Assembly (NCBI RefSeq): GCF_016924655.1
Contig: NZ_JAFFJU010000001.1
Span: 1,116,001 to 1,180,000, forward strand
DNA length: 64,000 bases
Direction of reading: 5' to 3'
Origin: Sphingomonas arenae
Lineage (GTDB): Bacteria > Pseudomonadota > Alphaproteobacteria > Sphingomonadales > Sphingomonadaceae
In this document: positions 57,208-64,000 of the stretch, piece after piece
Numbering within the stretch: position 1 is the stretch's first letter
How the letters are laid out: each line of letters starts with the position of its first letter
Position numbers and translations under genes: made by a program
The notes under the pieces: generated by a model
What the model was told of the DNA's origin: nothing
The model's input: only the letters and a program-made list of their open reading frames with translations
The model's database searches: none

Positions 57208-57740
57208 AAGCCGGCCTGTCGCGCCCGCTCGAGGCCCTCGCGAATGATGCGATGGGCCTCGTCACGGCCGCCCCAGTGACCGACGCGGGTCCACTTCTCG
57301 GGCTCGAGATCCTTGTAGTGGGTGAAGAAGTGGCTGATCTGCTCCATGACGATGGGGGGCAGGTGATCGCCCTCGCTCACATCCACATAGTAGGCCGAGG
57401 TCTTGATCTCGGGGACCGCCAGGATCTTCTCGTCCCCACCCGCTTCATCCTCTAGGAACAGTACCGCGATCGGCCGCGCGCGCACCACGCACCCGGGCAT
57501 GAATGGCCAGCGCGCCATCACCAGGCAGTCGAGCGGATCGCCGTCCTCGCCCAGGGTGTGCGGGATGAATCCATAATTGGCGGGATAGCGCATCGCGGTA
57601 TGCAGGATGCGGTCGACGAAGATGGCGCCGGACTTCTTGTCCAGCTCATACTTAACCGGCTCGCCGCCGATCGGCACTTCGATGAGGACGTTGACGCTCT
57701 CCGGCGGATTGTCGCCGGCGGGCACGAGATCGAGGTTCAT
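57204..57740 (-). CDS. ppa: Inorganic pyrophosphatase (soluble, family I)
   Basis: The 178-residue product has the family I signature with E-D-G-D-P-L-D-C-L-V (about 64-73) and Y-G-F-I-P-H-T-L, and K-Y-E-L-D. It hydrolyses pyrophosphate from biosynthesis, driving it forward. Its stop overlaps the TonB receptor stop by 4 bp, and its start faces hisS across 105 bp. Confidence 0.97.
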   Translation of the reverse strand: MNLDLVPAGDNPPESVNVLIEVPIGGEPVKYELDKKSGAIFVDRILHTAMRYPANYGFIPHTLGEDGDPLDCLVMARWPFMPGCVVRARPIAVLFLEDEAGGDEKILAVPEIKTSAYYVDVSEGDHLPPIVMEQISHFFTHYKDLEPEKWTRVGHWGGRDEAHRIIREGLERARQAGF

Positions 57741-57845
57741 TCTAACTCCTTGGTCGGCTGCACGCGAGCGCCCCCGCTCCGCTGCCGGGCAAACGCGCGC
57801 CGCCTAGCCTTTCCCGCGCGCCACGGCTAGGGGCGTCGCCCACCA

Positions 57846-59093
57846 ATGGCGCAAATCCAACCCCCTCAGCCCGTTCGGGGCACCCAAAGCCTGCTCGGCG
57901 AAGAAGCCGACCGCTTTCAAGCGGTGACCGCTGCCTTCGACCGCGTTCGCCGCCTGTTCGGTTTCAAGCGGGTCGAAGTGCCGGTGATCGAACAAACGGC
58001 CGTCTTCGCCCGCTCGCTGGGCGAGACGACCGATGTCGTCTCCAAGGAGATGTACAGCTTCCCCGACCGCGGTGGCGATTCGATCACGCTGCGGCCGGAA
58101 TTCACCGCGGGCATCGCGCGCGCTTACCTGTCTGAAGGGTGGCAGCAATATGCCCCGCTGAAGGTCGCCACGCACGGCCCCACGTTCCGCTACGAACGTC
58201 CGCAGAAGGGCCGCTTCCGGCAGTTCCACCAGCTCGATGCGGAGATCCTCGGTGCGGCCGAGCCGCAGGCCGATGTCGAGGTGCTGCTGTTCGCCGATCA
58301 GTTGCTGAAGGAGCTCGGCATCGGTGATAACGCCGTGCTGAAGCTCAACACCCTTGGGGATCCTCCCACGCGGCAGGCCTGGCGGGACGCGCTATATGAG
58401 CATTTCCGCAGCCGGTCTTCGGACCTCAGCGGCGAAAGCCGAGACCGGCTGGAGCGCAATCCGCTGCGCATCCTCGACAGCAAGGCCCACGCGGACTGGC
58501 CGATCGTGGACGCGGCCCCGACTATCGACGAATTCCTGACTGCGGAGGCCGCGGAGTTCTTCGCGGCGGTGACAGAGGGACTGAATGCCGCAGGCGTGCG
58601 CTGGGAGCGGGCGCCCCGGTTGGTCCGTGGCCTCGATTACTACCGCCATACGGCGTTCGAGTTCATGACCGACACGCTGGGCGCCCAGGGCACGGTGCTG
58701 GCCGGCGGGCGCTACGACGGCCTGATGGAGGCCCTTGGCGGACCGCACACACCGGCGATCGGCTGGGCGGCCGGCATCGAGCGGCTGTCCATGATGATCG
58801 ACGCCCCTGAGCCGGAGCGGCCTGATGCCGTGCTCGTTCCGCTCGGTGATCGCGCCGAGAGGGAAGCGGTCCGCCTGATCTCGGACCTGCGGCGCGCTGG
58901 TATCGGTGCCGACATGGCGTTCAAGGGCAACATGAAGAAGCGCATGGCTCGCGCAGCGGCTACCGGGGCGCGTTTCGCAATCATCGTCGGCGACACGGAG
59001 CTGGACACCCAGGCCGCGCAGCTGAAGGACTTGAGCTCGGGCGAGCAGCGCGCCGTCAGCTTCGACCTGCTGGGAGCAGCGATCCGCGCATGA
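57846..59093 (+). CDS. hisS: Histidyl-tRNA synthetase
   Basis: The 415-residue class II synthetase has motif 1/2 regions ([21 protein letters not shown]) and the HisRS-specific L-V-R-G-L-D-Y-Y and [10 protein letters not shown]-terminal anticodon-binding domain starts near residue 320. Its stop overlaps prfA by 4 bp. Confidence 0.96.
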   Translation: MAQIQPPQPVRGTQSLLGEEADRFQAVTAAFDRVRRLFGFKRVEVPVIEQTAVFARSLGETTDVVSKEMYSFPDRGGDSITLRPEFTAGIARAYLSEGWQQYAPLKVATHGPTFRYERPQKGRFRQFHQLDAEILGAAEPQADVEVLLFADQLLKELGIGDNAVLKLNTLGDPPTRQAWRDALYEHFRSRSSDLSGESRDRLERNPLRILDSKAHADWPIVDAAPTIDEFLTAEAAEFFAAVTEGLNAAGVRWERAPRLVRGLDYYRHTAFEFMTDTLGAQGTVLAGGRYDGLMEALGGPHTPAIGWAAGIERLSMMIDAPEPERPDAVLVPLGDRAEREAVRLISDLRRAGIGADMAFKGNMKKRMARAAATGARFAIIVGDTELDTQAAQLKDLSSGEQRAVSFDLLGAAIRA

Positions 59094-60169
59094 GCCAGAT
59101 TTCGTCCGAACGGATCGCCCAAATCGAGGCGAAGAAGCAGGAGCTCGCCGACGCGATGGCGGCCCCAAACCTCGCTCCGGACGAGTTCGTGCGCCTGTCG
59201 AAGGAATATGCGCAGGTCGAGCCGGTCGCCGCCGCCGCCCGCGAGGTGCGTCGGCTTCGCGCCGAACGCGCCAGCCTTCAGACCATGACCCGCGAGGCGG
59301 ACGAGGAGCTTCGCGCCATGGCGCTGGACGAGCTCCACGCCATCGAGGAGCAGCTTCCCGCCGCCGAGCGGGCGCTGGCCATTAAGCTCCTGCCCAGGGA
59401 CTCGGCCGACGAACGTGCCGCCATGCTGGAGGTCCGCGCCGGCACCGGCGGCGACGAGGCCGCCCTTTTCGCCGGCGACCTGCTGCGCATGTATCAGCGC
59501 TTCGCCGAGGAACAGGGCTGGAAATTCGAGCTCATCTCCGCCTCCTCTGCTGACGTCGGCGGCTACAAGGAAGCGGTCGCCTCGATCAGCGGTGCGGGCG
59601 TGTTCGCTCGACTGAAGTTCGAGAGCGGCGTCCACCGCGTCCAGCGCGTCCCCGCGACGGAAAGCGGCGGCCGGATCCACACCTCCGCGGCCACCGTGGC
59701 CGTTCTCCCCGAGGCGGAGGACGTCGATGTCCAGATCGACGACAAAGACCTGCGGATCGACGTCTACCGCTCGTCAGGTCCCGGCGGTCAGTCCGTCAAT
59801 ACCACCGACAGCGCCGTCCGCATCACCCACCTGCCGAGCGGCCTCGTGGTCATCCAGCAGGACGAGAAGAGCCAGCACAAGAACAAGGCCAAGGCGTTGA
59901 AGGTGCTCCGGACCCGCTTGTTCGAACTGGAACGCGAGCGGCTCGCAAGCGAACGCGCCGGCGCGCGCCGGTCGATGGTCGGCTCCGGCGATCGGTCCGA
60001 GCGCATTCGCACCTACAACTTCCCGCAAGGGCGGGTCACGGACCACCGGATCAACCTTACACTCCACAAGCTCAACGAGATCCTCGAAGGACCCGGCCTG
60101 CGCGAACTGACCGACGCGCTGATCGCCGAGGACGAAGCGCAGCGGCTCGCAGGCCTGGAGGAGGCGTGA
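59090..60169 (+). CDS. prfA: Peptide chain release factor 1
   Basis: The 359-residue product has the P-A-T motif (stop codon reading, in R-V-P-A-T-E) and G-G-Q in S-G-P-G-G-Q-S-V-N (peptidyl-tRNA hydrolysis). The Gln of GGQ is methylated by PrmC, whose gene follows with a 4-bp overlap. It reads UAA and UAG. Confidence 0.97.
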   Translation: MSQISSERIAQIEAKKQELADAMAAPNLAPDEFVRLSKEYAQVEPVAAAAREVRRLRAERASLQTMTREADEELRAMALDELHAIEEQLPAAERALAIKLLPRDSADERAAMLEVRAGTGGDEAALFAGDLLRMYQRFAEEQGWKFELISASSADVGGYKEAVASISGAGVFARLKFESGVHRVQRVPATESGGRIHTSAATVAVLPEAEDVDVQIDDKDLRIDVYRSSGPGGQSVNTTDSAVRITHLPSGLVVIQQDEKSQHKNKAKALKVLRTRLFELERERLASERAGARRSMVGSGDRSERIRTYNFPQGRVTDHRINLTLHKLNEILEGPGLRELTDALIAEDEAQRLAGLEEA

Positions 60170-60999
60170 GGCCAATCGACCGCGCGATCACGGATGCGGC
60201 GCGACAGCTCGTAACGGTCAGCGACACGCCCCGGCTCGATGCTGAGCTGCTGATGGCGCAGGCCCTGGGGATCGAGCGGGACGCACTACTGCTCCACCCG
60301 CCACAGGGCAACGTCCCGGAGCTATTCGTCGATTTGCTGGCTCGGCGCATGGCGGGCGAGCCCGTTGCCTACATCACCGGCCGCCGCGCCTTCTGGAACA
60401 TCGAGCTGGAGGTCGGGCCGGGCGTCCTCATCCCGCGTCCGGACAGCGAGACGCTGATTGCCGCCGCAATCAACCATTTCTCCGGAACCGAAGGTCCGGA
60501 CCGTATTCTCGACCTCGGCACGGGTCCCGGAACTCTGCTACTGTCCGCGCTGGATCAATGGCCGCGCGCCACTGGGCTTGGCATCGACTCGTCGCAGGTC
60601 GCCCTCGATTACGCGAAGGGCAACGCCCGGCGTCTCGGCCTGGCGCCCCGGGCCCATTTCCGGCTCGGCAACTGGGCGGAGGGAGTGACGGAGCGCTTCG
60701 ACCTCCTGCTCTGCAATCCCCCCTACGTCGCAATTGGGGCCGAGCTCGGCCCGGGAGTCCTCGAGCATGAGCCGGCCGAGGCTCTGTTCGCCGGAGAGGA
60801 GGGCCTCGACGATTACCGCCGGCTCGCGCCGGAGATCGGCCGGCTCCTCACACCGGGGGGCCTCGCCGCGATTGAAATCGGCGCGGACCAGGCGAAGTCC
60901 GCGGCCTCGGTTTTCGAAACGGCCGGCCATTCACCTTCGCTGGCCCATGACCTCGCCGGGCGCCCGCGCGCGCTGCTAATCCATGCTAGGCACAAATAG
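60166..60999 (+). CDS. prmC: Release factor glutamine N5-methyltransferase
   Basis: The product has 277 residues with a GTG start overlapping the prfA stop. The Rossmann domain D-L-G-T-G-P-G-T (about 111-118) and N-P-P-Y (186-189 region) are the HemK/PrmC hallmarks, and the N-terminal part is the helical substrate-binding domain. It methylates the GGQ glutamine of RF1 and RF2. Confidence 0.96.
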   Translation: MRPIDRAITDAARQLVTVSDTPRLDAELLMAQALGIERDALLLHPPQGNVPELFVDLLARRMAGEPVAYITGRRAFWNIELEVGPGVLIPRPDSETLIAAAINHFSGTEGPDRILDLGTGPGTLLLSALDQWPRATGLGIDSSQVALDYAKGNARRLGLAPRAHFRLGNWAEGVTERFDLLLCNPPYVAIGAELGPGVLEHEPAEALFAGEEGLDDYRRLAPEIGRLLTPGGLAAIEIGADQAKSAASVFETAGHSPSLAHDLAGRPRALLIHARHK

Positions 61000-61158
61000 C
61001 TTGGAAATGCCGGGAAAGCGCACTACATCTCTTGTCTAGCAACGGGGCCGCTCATGGCGAAGCAAGAGTGCCTGGGCCTGATCGCCCCCCGTCGCTACCC
61101 CCTATGACATCGAATCTTCGCGGATAGGCAACAGCGCGAAGGCAAGACGACAGGGGCA

Positions 61159-61182
61159 CACGGCGCTGAAATCTGCGCCGTG
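61159..61182 (+). promoter_or_regulatory. Leader hairpin before DUF4167 gene
   Basis: A perfect 8-bp stem (cacggcgc / gcgccgtg) with an 8-nt loop lies 66 nt before the start of the DUF4167 gene, in the 249-bp gap after prmC. No T-run follows. It may be a leader fold or the prmC transcript end. Confidence 0.4.
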
Positions 61183-61248
61183 CTGCTGCACGCATGGGGG
61201 TCAGGTTGTCACGCGCGATGGAGCGCCAGTGCGACGAGGAACGAAGAT

Positions 61249-62016
61249 TTGATCAACAATCGCCAAGGTGGCCGCCGTCGCGGTCGCGGGGGGCAGCGCC
61301 CACAGGGGATGCCCGGCAACACGGGTGGCAATCGGCAGGATAATCGCAACCGCGGCAACGCCGCGCAGCTGCTCGAGAAGTACAAGGCCTTGGCGCGCGA
61401 TTCGCAACTCGCCGGCGACCGTGTGCAGACCGAATATTACCTCCAGTTCGCGGACCATTATTTTCGCGTCCTCAGCGAGAGCCGGTCGCGCTTCGAAGAG
61501 CAGCGACGGGCTCGCGGTGAAGATTACGACGACGAGGATATCGACGAGGACGGCCTCGACTCCGACGGTGAGGAATCGGCGGAACCGCAGGTCCGGGCCG
61601 ATCGCGGCGACCGTGGAGATCGCGGCAATCGGGACGACCGTCAGGATCGTCGCCGCGACCGGGGTGATCGCGTCGAGCGCTCGGACCGACGCGAAGAGGA
61701 CGGCGAACGCCGGGAGCGCGTTTCGCGGGACGACCGCGGCGAACGGCGGGAGCGGGCTCCCCGCGAAGACCGGGGCGAGCGGCGGGAGCGTGGCGGCCGG
61801 CTGAACGGCCGTTCGCGTGAAGACGAGGACCGGGGCGAGGCGCCGGCGCAAATCGCGTTCGACACGCTGCCGCCTGCAATCGGCATCGCGCCCGAGCCGG
61901 AGACGGCGGCGATCCCGGACGGCACGGAAGTGGAAGAGGCTCCTCGCCCCCGTCGGCGGGTCACCCGCCGGCCTAAGGTGGCTGAAGGGGACGGAGAGAT
62001 CGCACCGGCGGCCTGA
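61249..62016 (+). CDS. DUF4167 RNA-binding-like protein
   Basis: The product has 255 residues from the TTG at 61249 (GAGGA 8 nt upstream), which gives the family start I-N-N-R-Q-G-G-R-R-R-G. A Gly/Arg/Asn-rich N-terminus (1-40) precedes the helical DUF4167 core (L-L-E-K-Y-K-A-L-A-R-D-S-Q, Q-F-A-D-H-Y-F-R-V). A strongly charged region of R-G-D-R, R-E-D-R-G-E-R and E-R-R-E-R units and a basic tail follow. The location beside prmC is conserved in alphaproteobacteria. RNA binding is likely from composition, and function is unknown. Confidence 0.85.
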   Translation: MINNRQGGRRRGRGGQRPQGMPGNTGGNRQDNRNRGNAAQLLEKYKALARDSQLAGDRVQTEYYLQFADHYFRVLSESRSRFEEQRRARGEDYDDEDIDEDGLDSDGEESAEPQVRADRGDRGDRGNRDDRQDRRRDRGDRVERSDRREEDGERRERVSRDDRGERRERAPREDRGERRERGGRLNGRSREDEDRGEAPAQIAFDTLPPAIGIAPEPETAAIPDGTEVEEAPRPRRRVTRRPKVAEGDGEIAPAA

Positions 62017-62042
62017 GCCAGGCAGACAATCGAACATCAGAC

Positions 62043-62076
62043 AGGGCGGCGGGGCAACTCGTCGCCCTCGTCTTTT
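62043..62076 (+). terminator. Intrinsic terminator after DUF4167 gene
   Basis: An 11-bp stem with two G-T pairs and a GNRA tetraloop (gcaa) at 62043-62068 is followed by tcgtctttt. It starts 27 bp after the DUF4167 stop codon and isolates that gene from pstS. Confidence 0.85.
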
Positions 62077-62082
62077 GGGCCA

Positions 62083-62122
62083 CGTCACAAATCTGCAGCA
62101 AACGAGTCACTTTCGTGTCGCG
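62083..62122 (+). promoter_or_regulatory. Candidate Pho box array
   Basis: Four 7-mers spaced exactly 11 bp (starting 62083, 62094, 62105, 62116) read cgtcaca, tgcagca, agtcact, tgtcgcg, which resemble diverged TGTCA(T/C) PhoB half-sites. They lie 60-100 bp before the PstS-like start. This fits PhoB control, but two of the four units are poor matches. Confidence 0.55.
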
Positions 62123-62181
62123 GCGCGATCCTAGGGCGGCCTCACCGGCGGAGCAGAGTTCCGCACAAGGGGACGTTTCGC

Positions 62182-63219
62182 ATGACCATCAAGTCTTTGA
62201 CCCTCGCCGCTTCGGCGATGCTGGCGCTTACCATTCCGACTGCCGCCGAAGCGCGCTCGCAGATGCGCGCCGTCGGCTCCTCCACCGTTTACCCGTTTGC
62301 CAAGGCTGTCGCCGAGCGCGTCGCTCGCGCCAATCCGCGCGTGGGAACGCCGATCATCGAGTCGACAGGTTCCGGGGCCGGTATCAAGCTCTTCTGCGCC
62401 GGAGTGGGTGAACGCTTTCCCGACGTGGCCAATTCCTCGCGCCGGATGAAGGCGTCGGAAGCCAAGCTGTGCGCCACCAACGGCGTCAGCAAGATCACCG
62501 AGATCCAGGTCGGCCTGGACGGGGTCGCTCTGGCAACTGCGAAGAACACTCCCCTGGCCAATCTTAGCCAGCGCGAAATCTACATGGCGATCGCCAAGAC
62601 TCCCTACGGCAAGCCCAACAAGGCGAAAACGTGGAAGGACATCAACGGCCGCCTTCCCGCCATTCCGATCCGCGTCATGGGACCACCCACCACCAGCGGC
62701 ACCCGCGACGCCTTGGGTGAGTTGATCATGACTCCGGGCTGCGAGGCCAATGCCGGTGTGGCCGCCATGAAGAAGACCGACGAGGCGAAGTTCAAGGCGA
62801 TCTGCACCGCGGTCCGCACCGACGGCGCGTACATCGAGGCGGGTGAGAACGATAACCTCATCGTCCAGAAGCTCGCCGCCAACCCGGGCACGGTCGGCAT
62901 CTTCGGCTACAGCTTCCTCGAAGAGAATCTGTCCAAGGTGAAAGGCGTCTCCATCAACGGGGTGCAGCCGACCTATCAGACCATCAGCAGCTTCAGCTAT
63001 CCCGGTGCGCGCCCGCTCTACATCTATGTGAAAAATGCGCACGCCGCGGCCATTCCGGCAATCCGGGCCTTCGTTGCGGAATTTACGAAGGAAAGCGCGA
63101 TGGGCCCCAAGGGCTACCTGCTGTCGCTCGGCATGGTCGCCGCGCCGAACAACATCCGCGCTCGCAGCCAGCAGGCTGCACGCACGCTGGCTCCGCTGAA
63201 CCTGGCCAGCCTGAAGTAG
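62182..63219 (+). CDS. PstS-like phosphate-binding periplasmic protein
   Basis: The 345-residue product has a signal peptide (cleavage near A-E-A, residue 23) and the PstS-family start A-V-G-S-S-T-V-Y-P-F, with S-T-G-S-G-A-G-I-K and P-P-T-T-S-G-T-R, the phosphate-coordinating segments. It would deliver phosphate to a PstCAB transporter, whose genes are not in the window. A candidate Pho box is upstream, and a porin gene follows. Confidence 0.92.
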   Translation: MTIKSLTLAASAMLALTIPTAAEARSQMRAVGSSTVYPFAKAVAERVARANPRVGTPIIESTGSGAGIKLFCAGVGERFPDVANSSRRMKASEAKLCATNGVSKITEIQVGLDGVALATAKNTPLANLSQREIYMAIAKTPYGKPNKAKTWKDINGRLPAIPIRVMGPPTTSGTRDALGELIMTPGCEANAGVAAMKKTDEAKFKAICTAVRTDGAYIEAGENDNLIVQKLAANPGTVGIFGYSFLEENLSKVKGVSINGVQPTYQTISSFSYPGARPLYIYVKNAHAAAIPAIRAFVAEFTKESAMGPKGYLLSLGMVAAPNNIRARSQQAARTLAPLNLASLK

Positions 63220-63240
63220 ACCCATCCACGATCAACAGAT

Positions 63241-63267
63241 GTGCGCGCTCCGGGGAGGGGCGCGCAC
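63241..63267 (+). terminator. Hairpin between pstS-like gene and porin gene
   Basis: A perfect 8-bp stem (gtgcgcgc / gcgcgcac) with an 11-nt loop lies 22 bp after the PstS-like stop and 31 bp before the porin start. There is no T-run, so it may reduce porin expression or protect the pstS message end. Confidence 0.5.
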
Positions 63268-63297
63268 GAGCCCATCAGGGCGGGGGAAGGAAGAAAA

Positions 63298-64000
63298 ATG
63301 AAGTTCACGAACTTGCTGGCGACGCTGCTCTCCGGCACGGCCATCTGTCTGGCGACGCCGGCCTTGGCGCAGGATGCGTCTGGCCAACCGCCGGAGGCGC
63401 AGCAGGAGCCGACCGAGCCTGACGCATCCGACACCACGGCAGATGCCGCGATCGCAGCGACCACGCCGGTTGATGACGCGCAGGCCAAGATCGAGTTGCT
63501 CCAGGCCCAAGTCGAGGCGCTGCAGGAATCGATTGCCCAGATGCAGGCGGCGATGGTCAAGTCCACGCCCACCTGGAAGGGCGCACCGCAATATGAGGAC
63601 AAGGAAGCGGGCTGGTCGTTCAAGCCACGTGGCCGGATCATGTACGACATCGGCTACGTGTCGAACCCCAACGACGCGATCGTGACCCGGAACCTCGGCT
63701 TCAATACGCGTGTCCGCCGGATCCGGCTGGGCGCGGAAGGCACGATCCCGGGTGGCTTCGGCTACAAGTTCGAGATGGACTTCGCCAACTCCAATGTCGG
63801 GTTCGGCGACGCCATCATTACGTATGCCCCGGCGGGCAAACCGTACGACTTCACGATCGGCAACCATGAGTCGCTGGACGGTCTCGAGCAGATTACGAGC
63901 TCGCGCTACATCAGCTTCCTGGAACGTGCCGCGTTCAATGACGCCTTCATCAACACCCGCCGGATTGGCGCCTCGTTCGGCCTCAAGAACAAGGCCGGTG
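63298..64000 (+). CDS. OprO/OprP-type (phosphate-selective) porin, truncated by window edge
   Basis: The frame is open from the ATG at 63298 (GAAGGA 6 nt upstream) to the right edge, with 234 residues visible. It has a signal peptide ending A-T-P-A-L-A, then an Asp/Thr/Pro-rich linker and a coiled coil (L-L-Q-A-Q-V-E-A-L-Q-E-S-I-A-Q-M) as in trimeric porins. The barrel start with R-R-I-R-L-G-A-E-G and F-K-P-R-G-R-I-M-Y-D follows. This matches the phosphate-selective porin O/P family. With a PstS-like protein upstream it suggests a phosphate-uptake operon. The C-terminal half is outside the window. Confidence 0.9.
   Translation, partial: MKFTNLLATLLSGTAICLATPALAQDASGQPPEAQQEPTEPDASDTTADAAIAATTPVDDAQAKIELLQAQVEALQESIAQMQAAMVKSTPTWKGAPQYEDKEAGWSFKPRGRIMYDIGYVSNPNDAIVTRNLGFNTRVRRIRLGAEGTIPGGFGYKFEMDFANSNVGFGDAIITYAPAGKPYDFTIGNHESLDGLEQITSSRYISFLERAAFNDAFINTRRIGASFGLKNKAG

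Noticed and set aside
1-64000. tRNA, rRNA, CRISPR, prophage or insertion sequence
   Set aside because: I looked at intergenic regions and gene content and saw no cloverleaf, repeat-spacer array, transposase, integrase or terminal inverted repeats. No search tool was used, so small RNAs could be missed.

Overview
The window is a high-GC, tightly packed chromosomal segment that looks like a sphingomonad (Alphaproteobacteria, order Sphingomonadales). Signs of this are the rnd-lptC-lptA-lptB-rpoN operon, a divK-like regulator divergent from a DUF3572 gene, hisS-prfA-prmC followed by a DUF4167 gene, a DUF6894 protein, a Gly-rich double cold-shock protein, and a TonB receptor of sphingomonad style. 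No rRNA, tRNA, CRISPR array, insertion sequence or phage gene was recognised. This is a reading of the sequence without database searches.

Positions 1-28800 are mainly a surface-polysaccharide locus. On the minus strand a long operon (16496 down to 5174, mostly overlapping or abutting genes) encodes a membrane CapD/WbpM-type nucleotide-sugar dehydratase, a PLP sugar aminotransferase, a sulfotransferase, a Wza/GumB-type export lipoprotein, an outer-membrane barrel, and a CDP-sugar branch: RfbF, RfbG, a DegT-fold enzyme with His in place of the PLP lysine, an extended SDR and a GtrB-like glycosyltransferase. To its left lie two GT4 glycosyltransferases, a secreted pectate-lyase-like protein and a GT-C membrane protein. 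On the plus strand (17790-22978) a second operon encodes a Wzy-like polymerase, a Wzx-like flippase, a GT4 enzyme, a PglC-like phosphoglycosyl transferase and a PIG-L deacetylase. This operon is bracketed by two paralogous LuxR-type regulators whose receiver domains lack the usual acidic and lysine residues. A Wzc-like tyrosine-kinase chain-length regulator (24026-26311) follows, then a DUF6894 protein, a formyltransferase-like enzyme and an EEP-fold nuclease/phosphatase.

Positions 28800-44040 are largely housekeeping: sigma-54 and LPS transport (lptB, lptA, lptC), an RNase D-like exonuclease, the cold-shock protein, a methyltransferase, a GNAT-like protein, a glycerophosphodiesterase, RidA, an SDR, a HAD hydrolase, DUF3572, DivK, ribosomal protein L33, an ATP-dependent DNA ligase, an Ntn-type isoaspartyl peptidase, and an SPFH protein paired with a ribbon-helix-helix protein.

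Positions 44091-49953 form the most unusual region. A minus-strand cassette encodes a TIR-TM-TPR protein, two small paralogous proteins of unknown function ending in a shared D-P-I-I-K-N tail (one with clearly depressed GC), and a SLOG-like domain fused to four membrane helices. A secreted S1/P1 nuclease follows after 21 bp. By analogy with TIR/SLOG signalling such as Thoeris, and with SLATT effectors, this is a candidate nucleotide-signal immune system. The function is inferred, not shown.

Positions 50078-64000 return to housekeeping and envelope genes: ispG, a retropepsin-like protease, two small-molecule transporters, a lipoprotein amidase, a TonB-dependent receptor, ppa, hisS, prfA, prmC, a DUF4167 protein, then a PstS-like phosphate-binding protein behind a candidate Pho box and an OprO/P-type porin cut by the right edge.
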